A stretch of DNA of 64,000 nucleotides from Malaya genurostris (GCF_030247185.1 NC_080571.1:213159380-213223379), one strand, 5' to 3'. Positions 47,901 through 63,196 are shown, numbered from the stretch's first letter. Notes: generated from the letters alone by a model not told the origin. Made by a program: numbers and translations.

Positions 47901-50900
47901 GACAGCTCTCACAAGTGGTAAGTCTAATATAGTTATTCGAAAAAAAACAACAGATGGAGAATTTAAAATTTGCTACTTGTACCCTTCGACATTATGTGGG
48001 CATGTTGCCCATGGCTTAATATTTTTACAAAACATTTATACATGACAAGGTTCAACTGGAAAATTCCTTTCAGTGGTCACATCTGTACAGTGTCCATCCC
48101 CGGAGAATCCTCGCAACGGCAAGGCTATCTATACCAGCACCTCGTACAATTCGGTGGTCAGTTACGAATGCCGTTATGGGTATACTCTGGTAGGCGAGAG
48201 CTCTCGCCGTTGTGGAGCAGACAAGCGTTGGACCGGAGCACTTCCAGCGTGTAAAGGTTGTTCGATCCTTCTAGTCTGTTTCCTATGATCCCTAGTAATG
48301 AAATCAATTTTTGAATTCCAGAAATAAACTGTGGTCATCCGGGAACCTTGTATAACGGCTGGTTAGAAAACATCGAAAGCGGAACCGGACTCGGAGCAAG
48401 TATTATATTCCGATGTCATCCGGAAATGTTACTCGTTGGCAACACTTCCTCGGTATGTCAGATAGATGGACGGTGGCGATACCCTCTTCCACAGTGTCTG
48501 GCGCCGTGTGTTGTTCCTTCTATTTCCCAGGGTCAGGTGATACCCATCGAATTCGATGTTGACGTGAACGCAACGACGATTGTTCCTACCAGCGGAAGTA
48601 GTTCGAAGGTAAAGCACGGAACAGTGCTGGAAGTTATTTGCGATGAACACTACGAGTTTCCGTTCTCGTCATTATCACCACCCACATGTAACAATGGCAC
48701 GTGGAGTGTTATTCCACGATGTGCTCCCGCACGGTGCAAGACTATGCCAAAGCCTCCTAAGTTTGGAATGGTGCTAGCTCCCAAGACAGAACATGGAATG
48801 AGGGCAAGATTTAAATGTAAAGATGGATACAACCTAACGGCTCCGGGCGGTAAAGAGCTAACAAATCCAAACGACTATGTACTGATTTGTTCGTTCGGAA
48901 ACTGGACCGGTGAAACTCCTCTGTGTCAGGAGGTCTATTGTGCTTTTCCTGGATATATTCCAAACGGTAAAGTGTTGCTAGTAGGAAATATGGGACTATA
49001 TGATTACAGACCGTACGTCAGAAAGGTAATCAACAATAAACAGATCATGTATGAATGTGATAAAGGGTACGTTATAGACACCGGGCCACCGGGTGCAACC
49101 TGTATTGGAGGCAAATGGAGCCCCAGAGAACTTCCGGCTTGTATCCCTGGCCAGCATCCCAGATTACGTTGGACTAGACGCCGTCGATCGATTGATTTGA
49201 GGCTTCGATTCAGTCGGTCCAATCATCTTAAGCAACACTATCGGTATTTAAAACGCAAACTCGATGAACACAATGAGTACAATAGGATGTACCCGATGCT
49301 GCAGCATGAAAGAGCAAAACGAGACCTAGCCTCTTACAGAGGTCAGATGCCTCATAAACGGCACTACAACTTCGACGATTTTCAGCATTATAGAGCAAAA
49401 CGAAGCATTGAAGCAAATCGAAATGCTTTCCTAAGAAATGCATTCAAAACGGTTGTAATTCGGGAACGTCGAGAATTAACGGATGTGGAAAAAGCATACA
49501 ACAAATATTACGAAAGGATCAAGGCCAAATACAGAAATTACGTACAGAACCTGTTGGGCTATAACAAAATGCGCCCTTTGCAGAAGAATCACAAGGTCCA
49601 CGTGCAGGATGGAAGATGGTACACCACCGATCCAGAATCCGTGTCGAGAAACCGAGTAGTTCACAAAGCAAGGATCGGTGCCAATGACTTCGAGGATGAA
49701 TCAACCACTAAAGAGCCGAGAGTTGTTAAAGCTAAAGTAAACAAATCCCGCGTGAAGCCTAACACTCCGGCGCCTATTGCTGTTCCCGATATAAATGAAA
49801 AGTCAACGTACAAATACGATTTCTACGACATTTCGGAAGGCAACCATTCGAGTCACCTTACGGAGAATGATATCTATTCGAACTATTTCCCACCTCCTCT
49901 GACTGGCAGATATCACACGAACTGGCAGTTTGCCTCCGAATTGGGTCCCAAGATACAGGGTCGTTCAGAGGACAACAATCGTTTCTACGTGCCGCTCCAT
50001 CATAACCGTTCGGAGAAAAATCCTATTTCGACTGCTGCCCTTATGCAACAACTTCATTCACAAATCATCCGTAGAAAGCGTGATACCAAAGAGGTGTCAG
50101 TTTTATCAACGGAAGATACCAGACAAAAAGGACAGAGGAATAACCGGAAAAATGCTGGCGGCGTCGTGAACCAGACAGATGCTACCGGTGTAGAAGGGAT
50201 AGACCCTGCCAAGAAAGCAAAGTTTAAGGGACCCTGTGAAGCACTGGCTAGCGAGAGTTATGCGCAACTGGAGATTGTGCGACCGGGTAAAGATCCTAAT
50301 GAGACTTTTGGGCCGGGAACAATTGTTCGGGTTATCTGCGGAAAAGGCTATACATCGAATATGGTCAGTCCGAACGCAACATCGAAATGTGTACGAGGAA
50401 GGTGGAAGCCAATCAAACCCACTTGTAATATGAGTTAGTATATTTTGTAGCAGTTCATTTCTTTTCAATGTTTGGCAATTCCAGTTTAGAATCCGTTTCA
50501 GAGCCTTGCTTCGTGCCATCGACGGAACATGGAAAGTATTATGCAGCTCCAATCGACCAAACCACAATGGACGCAGTGAAACCAACAACAGCCGCACTTA
50601 CGCCGATGGAAACGATTGAAAATGGGTTAATGATCAGTTTCCAGTGTGATCCTGGGTTTAATACGCAGGGTCCTTCGAACCTCCGTTGTTGGAATGGTGA
50701 ATGGGCTTCAAGTACTCTTCCCGAGTGCTTACCTGCTCCTTGCGTCCTTCCACATATCATGCACACCATGTATCAAGGAGGTTATAGACCAGGGCTGACC
50801 ATAGCTCATGGAAGCTCAGTTATGATACAGTGTGAGAGCGGCATGGGAAATCTGGCACCAGTTCAAATGGGTGAGAACAATGAATTATCTAAAACTAATC

Positions 50901-51483
50901 GTTGTATACAACGCTCTGTTCACTCGTAGACTGTGCGCTCGGATCAATCACCCCCGAAACTATCAACTGTGGTTATGTGGCATCGCGTAAGTCTCGTGAC
51001 GATGACAGTAGCTCAGTCATCGTGCTCGATGGCGGCAATGTAACATCGTCGGAAGATGAAAACGACGGCAGGGACTGTGGACCACCGGGCAAAATCCACG
51101 GTTCGTTGGTGTATAAAAATGGTGAACAAATCGATGACAGCGAGGAAGGCTTTCATTCCGGAACGGAGATTACATTTGACTGCATTGCCAGTATCACGGG
51201 GGAACAGACCACTTGGAAGATTATTTGTGAAGACGGGCAGTGGATTGGACGGTCAATGACTTGCGGTAAGAAATATCATGGATCGAGGGAGTCTGTAATT
51301 TTATTTGCATAATTAATCTGTTCTATTTGCAGACGATGATGATCCACTATTCCATCGAATTCCTTCGGCCAATGGATCTTGCGTTTTCCGAAACAACGAA
51401 CCACACGTTGTTAGTTTTTACAACGACCTTGAGATAAGAGAAGATATAGTGGAATTTCCACCAGCAACAACCATCATATCTAG
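17817..51483 (+). CDS. hasp: hasp/LEV-9-like secreted WAP + CCP (sushi) scaffold protein, partial, nine exons
   Basis: Exons: 17817-17986, 18209-18491, 18551-18742, 18808-18984, 48074-48256, 48322-50433, 50502-50870, 50930-51265, 51333-51483 (3973 nt, about 1324 codons). All junctions are GT-AG and all phases agree. Order: an acidic segment (residues about 13-40), a WAP four-disulfide domain (about 50-100), four CCP domains, then CCP5-8 in the large sixth exon, a basic linker of about 400 residues with several R-X-K/R-R sites, CCP9, CCP10, CCP11, CCP12 and the start of another. WAP followed by many CCPs is the layout of C. elegans LEV-9 and Drosophila Hasp, secreted proteins that anchor complexes in the cholinergic synaptic cleft. 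Function is inferred from that. The start (signal peptide) and end are missing: the last exon ends in a donor at phase 2. Intron 4 is 29 kb and full of transposons. Confidence 0.82.
18028..18149. mobile_element. Small TA-flanked MITE in hasp-like intron
   Basis: 122 bp bounded by GGGTGGT / ACCACCC with TA on each side (18026-18027, 18150-18151). Inner similarity continues (ATCGATACA versus TGTATCG). A TA target suggests the Tc1/mariner superfamily. Confidence 0.7.
18209..18491 (+). CDS. hasp: hasp-like exon b: WAP domain and CCP1
   Basis: It enters in phase 0 after TTTGTTTCAG. The WAP core is cysteine-dense (CLRKCSSDEDCKSKKKKC, CDGACGMSC). CCP1 follows, from ECPALDQPPTGAV to WAGSEPIC with the expected Cys...Cys...Trp...Cys order. 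It ends in phase 1 at a GT donor (GTTAGT). Confidence 0.85.
18551..18742 (+). CDS. hasp: hasp-like exon c: CCP2
   Basis: One sushi domain per exon with 1-1 phase, as is usual for CCP exons. It begins YCLQPPIIEHARHS and ends WYGPDISCE. The preceding intron is only 59 bp. Donor GTACGT. Confidence 0.85.
18808..18984 (+). CDS. hasp: hasp-like exon d: CCP3
   Basis: Textbook sushi domain: SCGQPPDPAHGWHSG ... VTYHCGDGYELVGKAERYC ... SWTPKELPTC. It ends in phase 1 at GTGAGT, the donor of the 29-kb intron. Confidence 0.87.
19340..19535 (-). repeat. tRNA-derived SINE, copy B
   Basis: On the minus strand the head reads TGGTTCAATGCATAGGGTGC, then CTGGTCTTACAAGCCAG (anticodon-arm-like) and GTTCGAGCCCCGA (B-box-like). 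The tail includes GCGAAGTCTGTTAAAACA. This is the best copy of the tRNA-like head in the window. Confidence 0.7.
19536..20677. other. Intronic non-coding stretch with TTCGGTTACCGGCA words
   Basis: No gene is seen. The motif TTCGGTTRCCGGCA occurs at about 19646 and 19998 and inverted at about 22266 (GTGCCGGTAACCGAA), suggesting an old inverted-repeat element around 19637-22290 into which the 20678 element inserted. Confidence 0.35.
20678..21818. mobile_element. DNA element with 26-bp TIRs and TTA duplication
   Basis: 1141 bp. The left end GGGGCTGTCCATAAAAGACG continues TCACGC, and the right end is its exact complement. TTA flanks both sides (20675-20677, 21819-21821). Subterminal G-rich tracts (GGGGGAGGGGGATG and GGGGGGATGGGGAG) are present inside each end. 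No transposase is seen. A 3-bp TWA target is typical of PIF/Harbinger, but other superfamilies with a similar GGGGCTGTCC end exist, so the class is open. Confidence 0.75.
21822..22892. other. Intronic non-coding stretch
   Basis: No gene. The inverted TTCGGTTACCGGCA motif is at about 22264-22278. Otherwise featureless. Confidence 0.35.
22893..23350 (-). repeat. tRNA-derived SINE, copy C, interrupted by a MITE
   Basis: SINE tail words (CAACAGACTTCGTAGTCGAT) are at 22937-22956 and the tRNA-like head (ACTGGCTTGTAAGACCA) is at 23323-23339. They are separated by the MITE at 23009-23285. With the MITE and one TAA removed, the order matches copy B. Confidence 0.7.
23009..23285. mobile_element. Harbinger-like MITE, 277 bp
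   Basis: Perfect 13-bp TIRs TACCGTTTTCGTT. The 3-bp TAA duplication is at 23006-23008 and 23286-23288 and can be verified against the uninterrupted SINE copy B (CTAAGAATCC). The interior has a GAGTCGC/GCGACTC-rich hairpin. A longer relative lies at 52307-53180. Confidence 0.85.
23560..24800 (+). repeat. Satellite-like array of ACCGATTTTCACAAACTTAG units
   Basis: Four or more diverged units of about 110-140 bp share the order: TTTTCTCAGAGA, GGCTGGACCGATTTTCACAA, ACTTAGATTCAAATGAAAGG, then CCGACTTCCGGTT. Units start near 23575, 23860, 24115 and 24575. The same units occur at 55605-56370 and 60345-61750. Confidence 0.7.
24866..24965. repeat. Palindromic dispersed repeat
   Basis: Left arm GCGTTTCGCCTTCGGCTCGT, core AGTTCAAATTGAACTG, right core AGTTCAATTTGAACCGCTAA. 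Both arms present. Confidence 0.65.
25028..25148 (+). mobile_element. 5'-truncated I-clade LINE 3' end
   Basis: About 120 bp match the last part of element 1 (ATACTATTCTAGTTTTAAGT ... GCAGTGTGCCTAAAAATAT) and end in an 8-base A tract. It is a dead-on-arrival insertion of the same family. Confidence 0.8.
25198..26965 (+). mobile_element. Non-autonomous Helitron
   Basis: The 5' end TCTATATATATATTAAAATG follows an A. The 3' end GTTCGACGGGTCAGCTAG is followed by T, with a short GC-rich hairpin (GGGCGAAACGAAGTTCG) just before it. These are Helitron hallmarks (5'-TC, 3'-CTRR, insertion between A and T, no target duplication). No Rep/helicase frame exists. It contains a palindromic MITE (25470-25625). 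Confidence 0.75.
25470..25625. mobile_element. Palindromic MITE, 156 bp
   Basis: Nearly the whole element is an inverted repeat. CGTTTTTCATTGAAAAACAC and CTGATGG lead inward, and CCATCAGTGTTTTTCAATGA leads outward. The centre is at about 25547. No target duplication is obvious. Confidence 0.75.
26966..27832 (+). mobile_element. Second Helitron 3' segment in tandem
   Basis: This segment repeats the 3' half of the preceding Helitron: TGATCCTGTGATTGTCATGC and CTACGAACATTCATCAAACA match 26650-26690. It ends in the same AAGTTCGACGGGTCAGCTAG followed by T. It has no Helitron 5' end of its own, so the pair looks like a tandem (dimeric) arrangement or read-through product. Confidence 0.65.
27865..28513. 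mobile_element. Foldback element, 649 bp
   Basis: The ends GGCCATCGTCCAAGTACCAT and its exact complement continue into arms of nearly 300 bp (shared words TAGGAAATTT, ATACAGACCTTTGAAATACT, CTACAGGGTGAAAATGGCTG). ATAA is found on both sides (27861-27864, 28514-28517). It is inserted within a SINE whose head (GGTTCAATGCATAA) lies at 27851-27864. No coding capacity. Confidence 0.8.
28514..28690 (+). repeat. tRNA-derived SINE, copy D (right part)
   Basis: CAGTTATCGTATGTTCGAGC is followed by the tail GCGAAGTCTGTTGAAACATA and GGAATGTAATACCAAGAC. The left part lies before the foldback element. Confidence 0.65.
28691..30428. other. Intronic non-coding stretch
   Basis: No gene or complete element is seen. 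A faint fragment of the palindromic repeat (CCGTCGGCTCGTCTTTTATT) is at about 29506. The short frames here have no supporting features. Confidence 0.35.
30429..30441 (+). repeat. Target-site duplication, left copy (I-clade element 2)
   Basis: AATATGGTGGCTC here equals 36490-36502 after the poly(A) tail. The first two A residues are ambiguous with the tail, so the length is 11-13 bp. Confidence 0.9.
30690..30800 (+). repeat. Tandem repeats in the element 2 5' UTR
   Basis: Three units of 24-26 bp containing GAGTGCAAAGGCACA (30690-30764), followed by decaying units (GTGCGAAGGCACTTCGGTGC). Each core GTGCAAAGGCAC is itself a small inverted repeat. Such 5' UTR monomers often carry the promoter of a LINE; that role is inference. 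Confidence 0.7.
31127..32416 (+). CDS. ORF1 gag-like protein of element 2
   Basis: 429 residues from ATG 31127, stop TAA 32414-32416. The N-terminal domain (1-185) is conserved with element 1. Three zinc knuckles lie at about residues 187-241: CTNCKKFGHTATYC, CIKCEGPHKDNDC, CIYCGNSPHDDISVC. Then come an acidic/Ser stretch (EEPEDSDSDENSEG), a Lys/Ser-rich basic region, and a conserved tail (FSEIVEWIFSAFNIS ... SFDG) that element 1 has lost by frameshift. It should coat the element RNA and enter the retrotransposition particle. Its last 8 bases overlap the ORF2 start (ATGGATAA). Confidence 0.92.
   Translation: MDESMDVNPSMNPIPPRTKKYQESSSGPWIVFFRRISKPLNIFQINKGLTSRYSSIKEIIKVNNDKIRVVVNNLKHANDIVSSEHFNKEYKVYIPSKDVEIDGVVTEASLSVDDSLKHGVGRFKNSMLEGVKILECKQLYSVVHEEEKKVYRPSDSFRVTFAGSALPSHVYVDKIRLPVRLFVPNVMNCTNCKKFGHTATYCSNKPKCIKCEGPHKDNDCNKEIEKCIYCGNSPHDDISVCTAFKVHKDKIKLSLKARSKRTYAEMLKTVIDVPPLETENGFSNLEEPEDSDSDENSEGNSFITTQGSVKRKKSSSKLPRKTPKISSSKKDPRVKQKKSKPKTVPPGLSNSQTNPGSSTEKDNNPVGSISQPPTGLLKFSEIVEWIFSAFNISEPLKTLIMAFLPIARTFLKQLSAQWPIVSGFVSFDG
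32409..36101 (+). CDS. ORF2 polyprotein (endonuclease, RT, RNase H) of element 2
   Basis: 1230 residues from ATG 32409. An upstream in-frame TTG at 32385 is not a likely start. Endonuclease, residues about 10-230: WNCRS, CETWL, GDLNSHGIMWG, GSDHLPIII. RT, about 470-750: YRPIAMLSC, motif A FLDIKGAFDSVS (about 570), GLPQGSCLSPLLYNF, catalytic LADDG (about 661). RNase H, about 945-1075: FYTDGSR, AELAAVHY, FTDSLSAIEAI, WVPAHCSIPGNERADILAK. C-terminal zinc motif near 1160: CACGEGYRDIDHVVWTC. All catalytic residues are present. The enzyme nicks target DNA and reverse-transcribes its own mRNA there. The ATG overlaps the ORF1 stop by 8 bases, which suggests coupled termination-reinitiation. Confidence 0.93.
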   Translation: MDNLSPVANDTITVLQWNCRSIMPKLDSFKILLHSQKCDVFALCETWLTSNIALNFNDFNIIRLDRDSPYGGVLLGIKKCYSFYRLNIPSTSSIEVVACQINIKGKDVCIASVYIPPKAQVGQQQLNEMVEALPAPRLILGDLNSHGIMWGSVYNDSRSSLIQNICDNFSMTVLNMGSMTRIPRPPARPSALDLSLCSTSIRLDCTWKILPDLHGSDHLPIIISISSSNCIATSASIPYDLTKNIDWIKYQSSISSILNSMEELPPLEEYDFLICSILEAAEQSQTKRFPGPTINRRPPNPWWDKECSEAKLAKQNACKTFLKRGGGTPQNFEKLMVLETKYKSILRAKKCSYWRHFVEGLSRDTSMSTLWNTARRMRNRNVGNESDEYSNRWIFDFARKVCPDSVPTQSIIRESPPNNGFINNPFSIMEFSIALLSCNNNAPGLDRIKFNLVKNLPNLAKRRLLELFNKFLEQNIVPPDWRQVKVIAIQKPGKPASNHNSYRPIAMLSCIRKLFEKIILRRLDTWVETNGLLSDTQFGFRRNKGTNDCLALLSSDIQIAFAQKQQMASVFLDIKGAFDSVSIDVLSDKLHQNGLPAVINNYLHNLLSEKHMHFSHGDLATLRNSYMGLPQGSCLSPLLYNFYVNDIDSCLVTPCTLRQLADDGVVSVTGPKAIDLHKSLQDTLDNLSDWAVHLGIEFSAEKTELVVFSRKHDPAQLQLHMMGRMIQQVLTFKYLGVWFDSKCTWGGHIRFLITKCQQRVNFLRTITGSWWGAHPEDLIKLYQTTILSVMEYGCVCFRSAANSHIIKLERIQYRCLRIALGCMHSTHTMSLEVLAGVLPLKDRFWELSSRLLIRCEVLNPMVINNFERLVELRSQTKFMTVYFNHMSQEINPSRYIPIRVSLLNVPDSTLFFDTSMQREVRGIPDHLRSTEIPKIFSSKFRHIDSEKMFYTDGSRIEEATGFGMFNNNVSASFRLQEPASVYIAELAAVHYSLSVIVTLIPNHYFLFTDSLSAIEAIRSNMTGKTEPFFLGKIKQCLNDILNNNYLITIVWVPAHCSIPGNERADILAKRGAIEGEIYERPIAFNEFYSSSRQRTLASWQASWDKDDLGRWMHSIIPKISTKAWFRGLDVSRDFIRVMSRLMSNHYTLDAHLLRIGLSETNHCACGEGYRDIDHVVWTCVEYRDVRSQLINSLRTQGRLSNIPVRDILACRDLSYMKLIYHFIKKTGVSI
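36490..36502 (+). repeat. Target-site duplication, right copy (element 2)
   Basis: AATATGGTGGCTC, identical to 30429-30441. Confidence 0.9.
36503..36836. other. Intronic spacer between element 2 and the LOA element
   Basis: Non-coding, no recognisable repeat. Confidence 0.4.
36837..36972 (+). repeat. 136-bp direct repeat, left copy (long target duplication of LOA element)
   Basis: It aligns without gaps to 42794-42929, starting CTTTTTTGAACTTGCTGTTT and ending TTCTAGACTA, with about half a dozen mismatches (for example GTGCGTAC versus GTGCATAC). Its boundaries coincide with the ends of the LOA-clade element. Confidence 0.85.
37150..37481 (-). repeat. Repeated hairpin units in the LOA 3' UTR
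   Basis: Read on the plus strand, units of about 45-50 bp recur: GCAAAAGTAAATTCTGCACC (37160), GCAGAAGTAAATTCTGAACC (37227), GCAGAAGTAAACTCGGTACC (37371), each followed by a short inverted CCTAAGG/CCTNNGAGG-type core and a GAACARTCTGCTG word. Two more degenerate units lie between and after them. Confidence 0.65.
37482..39394 (-). pseudogene. LOA element RT (C-terminal part) and RNase H
   Basis: Open frame of about 637 codons ending at TAG 37482-37484. An apparent methionine start at 39419 belongs to the inserted element, not to this gene. The true upstream sequence continues at 40527. RT motifs: FLDIEGAFDNVSF (motif A, at the break), GCPQGGVLSPLLWNL, YGFADDYHIL (catalytic FADD). RNase H: CYTDGSLLNG, FCSNSQAALKAL, WVPGHSGITGNEWADELA. 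Near the end is a Cys/His cluster CDLCECDYGTSYHLICNC. The residues look intact, but the protein cannot be made because the frame is cut at its 5' side. Confidence 0.88.
39381..39394 (+). repeat. 14-bp target duplication, left copy (gag-only retroelement)
   Basis: AATATCTAGGAAAA, identical to 40513-40526. Removing the insert and one copy restores the LOA reading frame across motif A. Confidence 0.93.
39395..40512 (+). mobile_element. ORF1-only (half-LINE type) retroelement inserted in the LOA RT
   Basis: 1118 bp with perfect 14-bp target duplications, a 100-bp leader (GAGTTCGTGCTCGCATCTCA ...), one intact ORF, AATAAA at 40483-40488 and a terminal A tract (to 40512). It has no reverse transcriptase or endonuclease. 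It must have been mobilised in trans by a poly(A)-recognising LINE machinery, comparable to HAL1-type half-LINEs in mammals, or it is a processed retrocopy of a gag-like gene. The perfect duplication and open frame make it younger than the LOA element it interrupts. Confidence 0.85.
39495..40460 (+). CDS. Gag-like ORF1 protein of the ORF1-only element
   Basis: 321 residues from ATG 39495. A GTG seven codons upstream is an unlikely start. The N-terminal two thirds contain two RRM-like segments (around VTEIQFNKASNCVYIMF and VRVHDLPPQSTDEYVRESMS). A single zinc knuckle follows (CQFCEQPAHYGKPC, about residues 186-199). The C-terminal 120 residues are polar and low in complexity, rich in Thr, Lys, Ser, Asn and Glu, with a basic end (SSPPRKRVTTRSTSK). 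RRM plus CCHC is typical of ORF1 proteins of insect non-LTR elements, which bind RNA. No polymerase follows. Whether the protein acts in its own mobilisation is unknown. Confidence 0.82.
   Translation: MVKYDLTKPKTWPTRPNSICIDFKRCKVRPAANEIEILLKERMHLDANNVTEIQFNKASNCVYIMFKRESDAIAFASVNNEVHSVECDNIKYKIPVHMVDNAIQVRVHDLPPQSTDEYVRESMSQYGEVLSIEREVWQNFFPGIRNGVREVRMQLRKAIPSYIICNQDGKHPCKTLITYENQLVTCQFCEQPAHYGKPCTETAKRTSSTKDKVNRSTTKTSERSTPVSPSNQPTTATNVQQGAPTATSNELKTANNKENEKKTEINNKTTDAAMEDETSHEQSAPQPSRKGNGSSSPPRKRVTTRSTSKNYLFKKSANSAT
40513..40526 (+). repeat. 14-bp target duplication, right copy
   Basis: AATATCTAGGAAAA, identical to 39381-39394. Confidence 0.93.
40527..41209 (-). pseudogene. LOA element RT, N-terminal part (frameshifted)
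   Basis: On the minus strand, 41098-40655 encodes the start of the RT domain: PYKSPGKDGVFPVLLQKG, IIVKFIPKGGRDTYEEAKSF, RPISLSSFLLKTVD. The frame then breaks near 40680 at a short duplication (GTAGATTCGCATAGTAGATC) and resumes in another frame (HAYQRGKSTTTLLHD ... SCLGVFLDI) that runs into the insertion site at 40526. So the element carried at least one frameshift here independent of the insertion. Confidence 0.8.
41210..42259 (-). pseudogene. LOA element endonuclease domain
   Basis: The frame starts at ATG 42259 (a TTG two codons upstream is in frame but unlikely). APE-type endonuclease motifs: QINLQHKR, LVQEPYF, YVYCSAYLPHN, VIGSDINAHHIIWG, EEVLDVTLCS, SLSDHKYIFF. These residues would nick the target DNA. 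The frame ends early at 41210 while the homologous protein should continue into the RT at 41098, so a frameshift lies near 41205. No separate ORF1 precedes it. Confidence 0.85.
42260..42793 (-). other. 5' leader of the LOA element
   Basis: 534 bp between the endonuclease ATG and the 136-bp repeat. It holds a short open frame on the minus strand (42772-42548, SLSSLDSRVVSVAVSQLAK) without known motifs. It may be part of the element's N-terminal extension or leader. There is no ORF1. Confidence 0.5.
42794..42929 (+). repeat. 136-bp direct repeat, right copy
   Basis: See 36837-36972. Ungapped alignment, about 95% identical by eye. Confidence 0.85.
42930..43859. other. Intronic stretch with a tRNA-like segment
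   Basis: No gene. At 43645-43715 GGGGACGGGTATAGCGTAAT, GGGTAAGTCGATGCC and CCCGGTTATAATTGAAACGG resemble a decayed tRNA or tRNA-derived SINE head (A box good, B box poor). The rest is featureless. Confidence 0.4.
43860..44303. mobile_element. Element with CGTACACAC inverted ends and a tRNA-like core
   Basis: Ends CGTACACACCAAAAAAATT and its near complement (AATTTTTTTAAGTGTGTACG), 444 bp. At 44088-44150 is a tRNA-like segment (TGTGGCTCAGTCAATTAACA ... CGGCTCAAGTCGCG). No clear target duplication. It is either a MITE carrying a SINE head or a SINE with chance terminal symmetry. Confidence 0.5.
44460..44962. repeat. Inverted minisatellite of TTTCGGCGAAATGRC units
   Basis: At the left (44464-44525) units read GTCATTTCGC(A/C)G-AAAG. 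At the right (44818-44957) at least seven units of 15-21 bp read TTTCGGCGAAATGACT or TTTCGGCGAAATGGCA in the opposite sense. The unit core is self-complementary. Short frames through it are artefacts. Confidence 0.75.
44963..45509. other. Intronic non-coding stretch
   Basis: Possible degraded coding relic of a transposon (several short frames), but nothing I can identify. Confidence 0.3.
45960..46906 (-). mobile_element. mariner derivative with ~200-bp inverted ends
   Basis: Flanked by TA (45958-45959, 46907-46908). The first and last roughly 200 bp are inverted copies about 97% identical, beginning CCTTATGATCAAAAAAGAAC and running through ATTTTTATAATGGATGAAAA, which includes the transposase start codon. 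The right-hand copy leads into a transposase fragment; the left-hand copy does not. The 3' half of the gene has thus been replaced by an inverted copy of the 5' end. Confidence 0.85.
46163..46710 (-). pseudogene. mariner transposase, N-terminal part only
   Basis: The frame starts at the ATG of MDEK (about 46710, minus strand). A frameshift follows, then ETLKMLEKAFGESCLGKTQVYEWYKRFKGG (46645 on) with an HTH region (KEIAVLLGISYESAEHI). After another break comes a part around ITGDEVWIYVYDVE (46387-46163) that should contain the first catalytic Asp. The second and third catalytic residues are absent. Non-functional. Confidence 0.75.
47007..47325. mobile_element. hAT-type MITE, 319 bp
   Basis: TIR CAGCGTTGCCAGGTT and complement. 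The 8-bp duplication CTCGGCAT is at 46999-47006 and 47326-47333 and fits nTnnnnAn. The interior is rich in AAAATCTGGC words in both orientations. Related to the MITE at 4452-4664. Confidence 0.88.
47431..47620 (-). pseudogene. Fragment of another mariner-like transposase
   Basis: On the minus strand an open stretch reads WASGIFEPYSLEDQEERAVT and INGDRYRSTVRKV, matching the region between the first and second catalytic Asp of mariner-like transposases. It differs from the other transposases in the window. Nothing else of the element is recognised. Confidence 0.55.
47621..48073. other. 3' end of the 29-kb intron
   Basis: Non-coding. A 92-codon frame on the minus strand (47912-47634) has no motif I recognise. 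The intron ends with AAATTCCTTTCAG at 48073. Confidence 0.4.
48074..48256 (+). CDS. hasp: hasp-like exon e: CCP4
   Basis: Phase 1-1 exon after the 29-kb intron. Sushi domain QCPSPENPRNGKAIY ... VSYECRYGYTLVGESSRRCG ... WTGALPACK. Donor GTTGTT; the next intron is 65 bp. Confidence 0.87.
48322..50433 (+). CDS. hasp: hasp-like exon f: CCP5-8, basic linker with furin-type sites, CCP9
   Basis: 2112 bp, phase 1-1. CCP5 starts INCGHPGTLYNGW, CCP6 APCVVPSISQGQV, CCP7 ARCKTMPKPPKFG, CCP8 VYCAFPGYIPNGK. After PRELPACIPG comes a region of about 390 residues without cysteines, rich in Arg, Lys, Tyr, His and Asn. It contains RRRR-S (49176-49187), RAKR-D (49311-49322), RAKR-S (49392-49403), RERR-E (49461-49472) and RRKR-D (50070-50081). 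CCP9 follows (GPCEALASESYAQ ... KPIKPTC). C. elegans LEV-9 is known to need proteolytic processing; that these sites serve the same end is inference. Confidence 0.87.
50502..50870 (+). CDS. hasp: hasp-like exon g: CCP10 and start of CCP11
   Basis: Acceptor ATCCGTTTCAG; phase 1-1. CCP10: PCFVPSTEHGKYYA ... ISFQCDPGFNTQGPSNLRC ... STLPEC. CCP11 begins APCVLPHIMHTMY and is cut by the intron after LAPVQM. Donor GTGAGA. Confidence 0.85.
50930..51265 (+). CDS. hasp: hasp-like exon h: end of CCP11 and CCP12
   Basis: Starts DCALGSITPETINCG, then an Asp/Ser-rich spacer (SRDDDSSSVIVLDGG), then CCP12 (RDCGPPGKIHGSLVYK ... ITFDCIASITGEQ ... WIGRSMTC). Donor GTAAGA. Confidence 0.83.
51300..51305 (-). promoter_or_regulatory. 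Candidate poly(A) signal of the JmjC gene
   Basis: AATAAA on the minus strand, about 190 bases downstream of the JmjC stop codon. It lies within the hasp-like intron preceding exon i. If used, the JmjC 3' UTR would be antisense to the whole of exon i. Confidence 0.45.
51333..51483 (+). CDS. hasp: hasp-like exon i: start of another CCP-like domain
   Basis: Acceptor TTCTATTTGCAG; ends in a consensus donor (AG/GTAAGT at 51483/51484) in phase 2. Encodes DDDDPLFHRIPSANGSCVF ... EDIVEFPPATTIIS, a sushi-like start, so the gene should continue. The next exon was not found before 64000. Without splicing the frame would stop at once (TAA 51485). On the other strand the JmjC gene ends 9 bases to the right. 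Confidence 0.75.
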
Positions 51484-51491
51484 GTAAGTTA

Positions 51492-63196
<11,705 letters not shown>

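Larger units (their letters stand above)
18985..48073 (+). other. 29-kb intron of the hasp-like gene
   Basis: Donor GTGAGT at 18985, acceptor TTCCTTTCAG at 48073. The phases (1/1) agree across it and the sushi series continues on the far side. It contains about 11 kb of LINE sequence (two elements plus a nested retroelement), two Helitron ends, several MITEs, two foldback elements and SINEs, all listed separately. No exon of the gene was found inside. Confidence 0.8.

Noticed and set aside
47634..47912. 92-codon minus-strand frame near the end of the 29-kb intron
   Set aside because: No recognisable domain, no splice context, adjacent to decayed transposons; not listed as a gene.
51485..51487. 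TAA as the true C-terminus of the hasp-like protein
   Set aside because: A consensus donor AG/GTAAGT spans it and the sushi domain begun in this exon is incomplete; splicing to a further exon is more likely, though that exon was not found.
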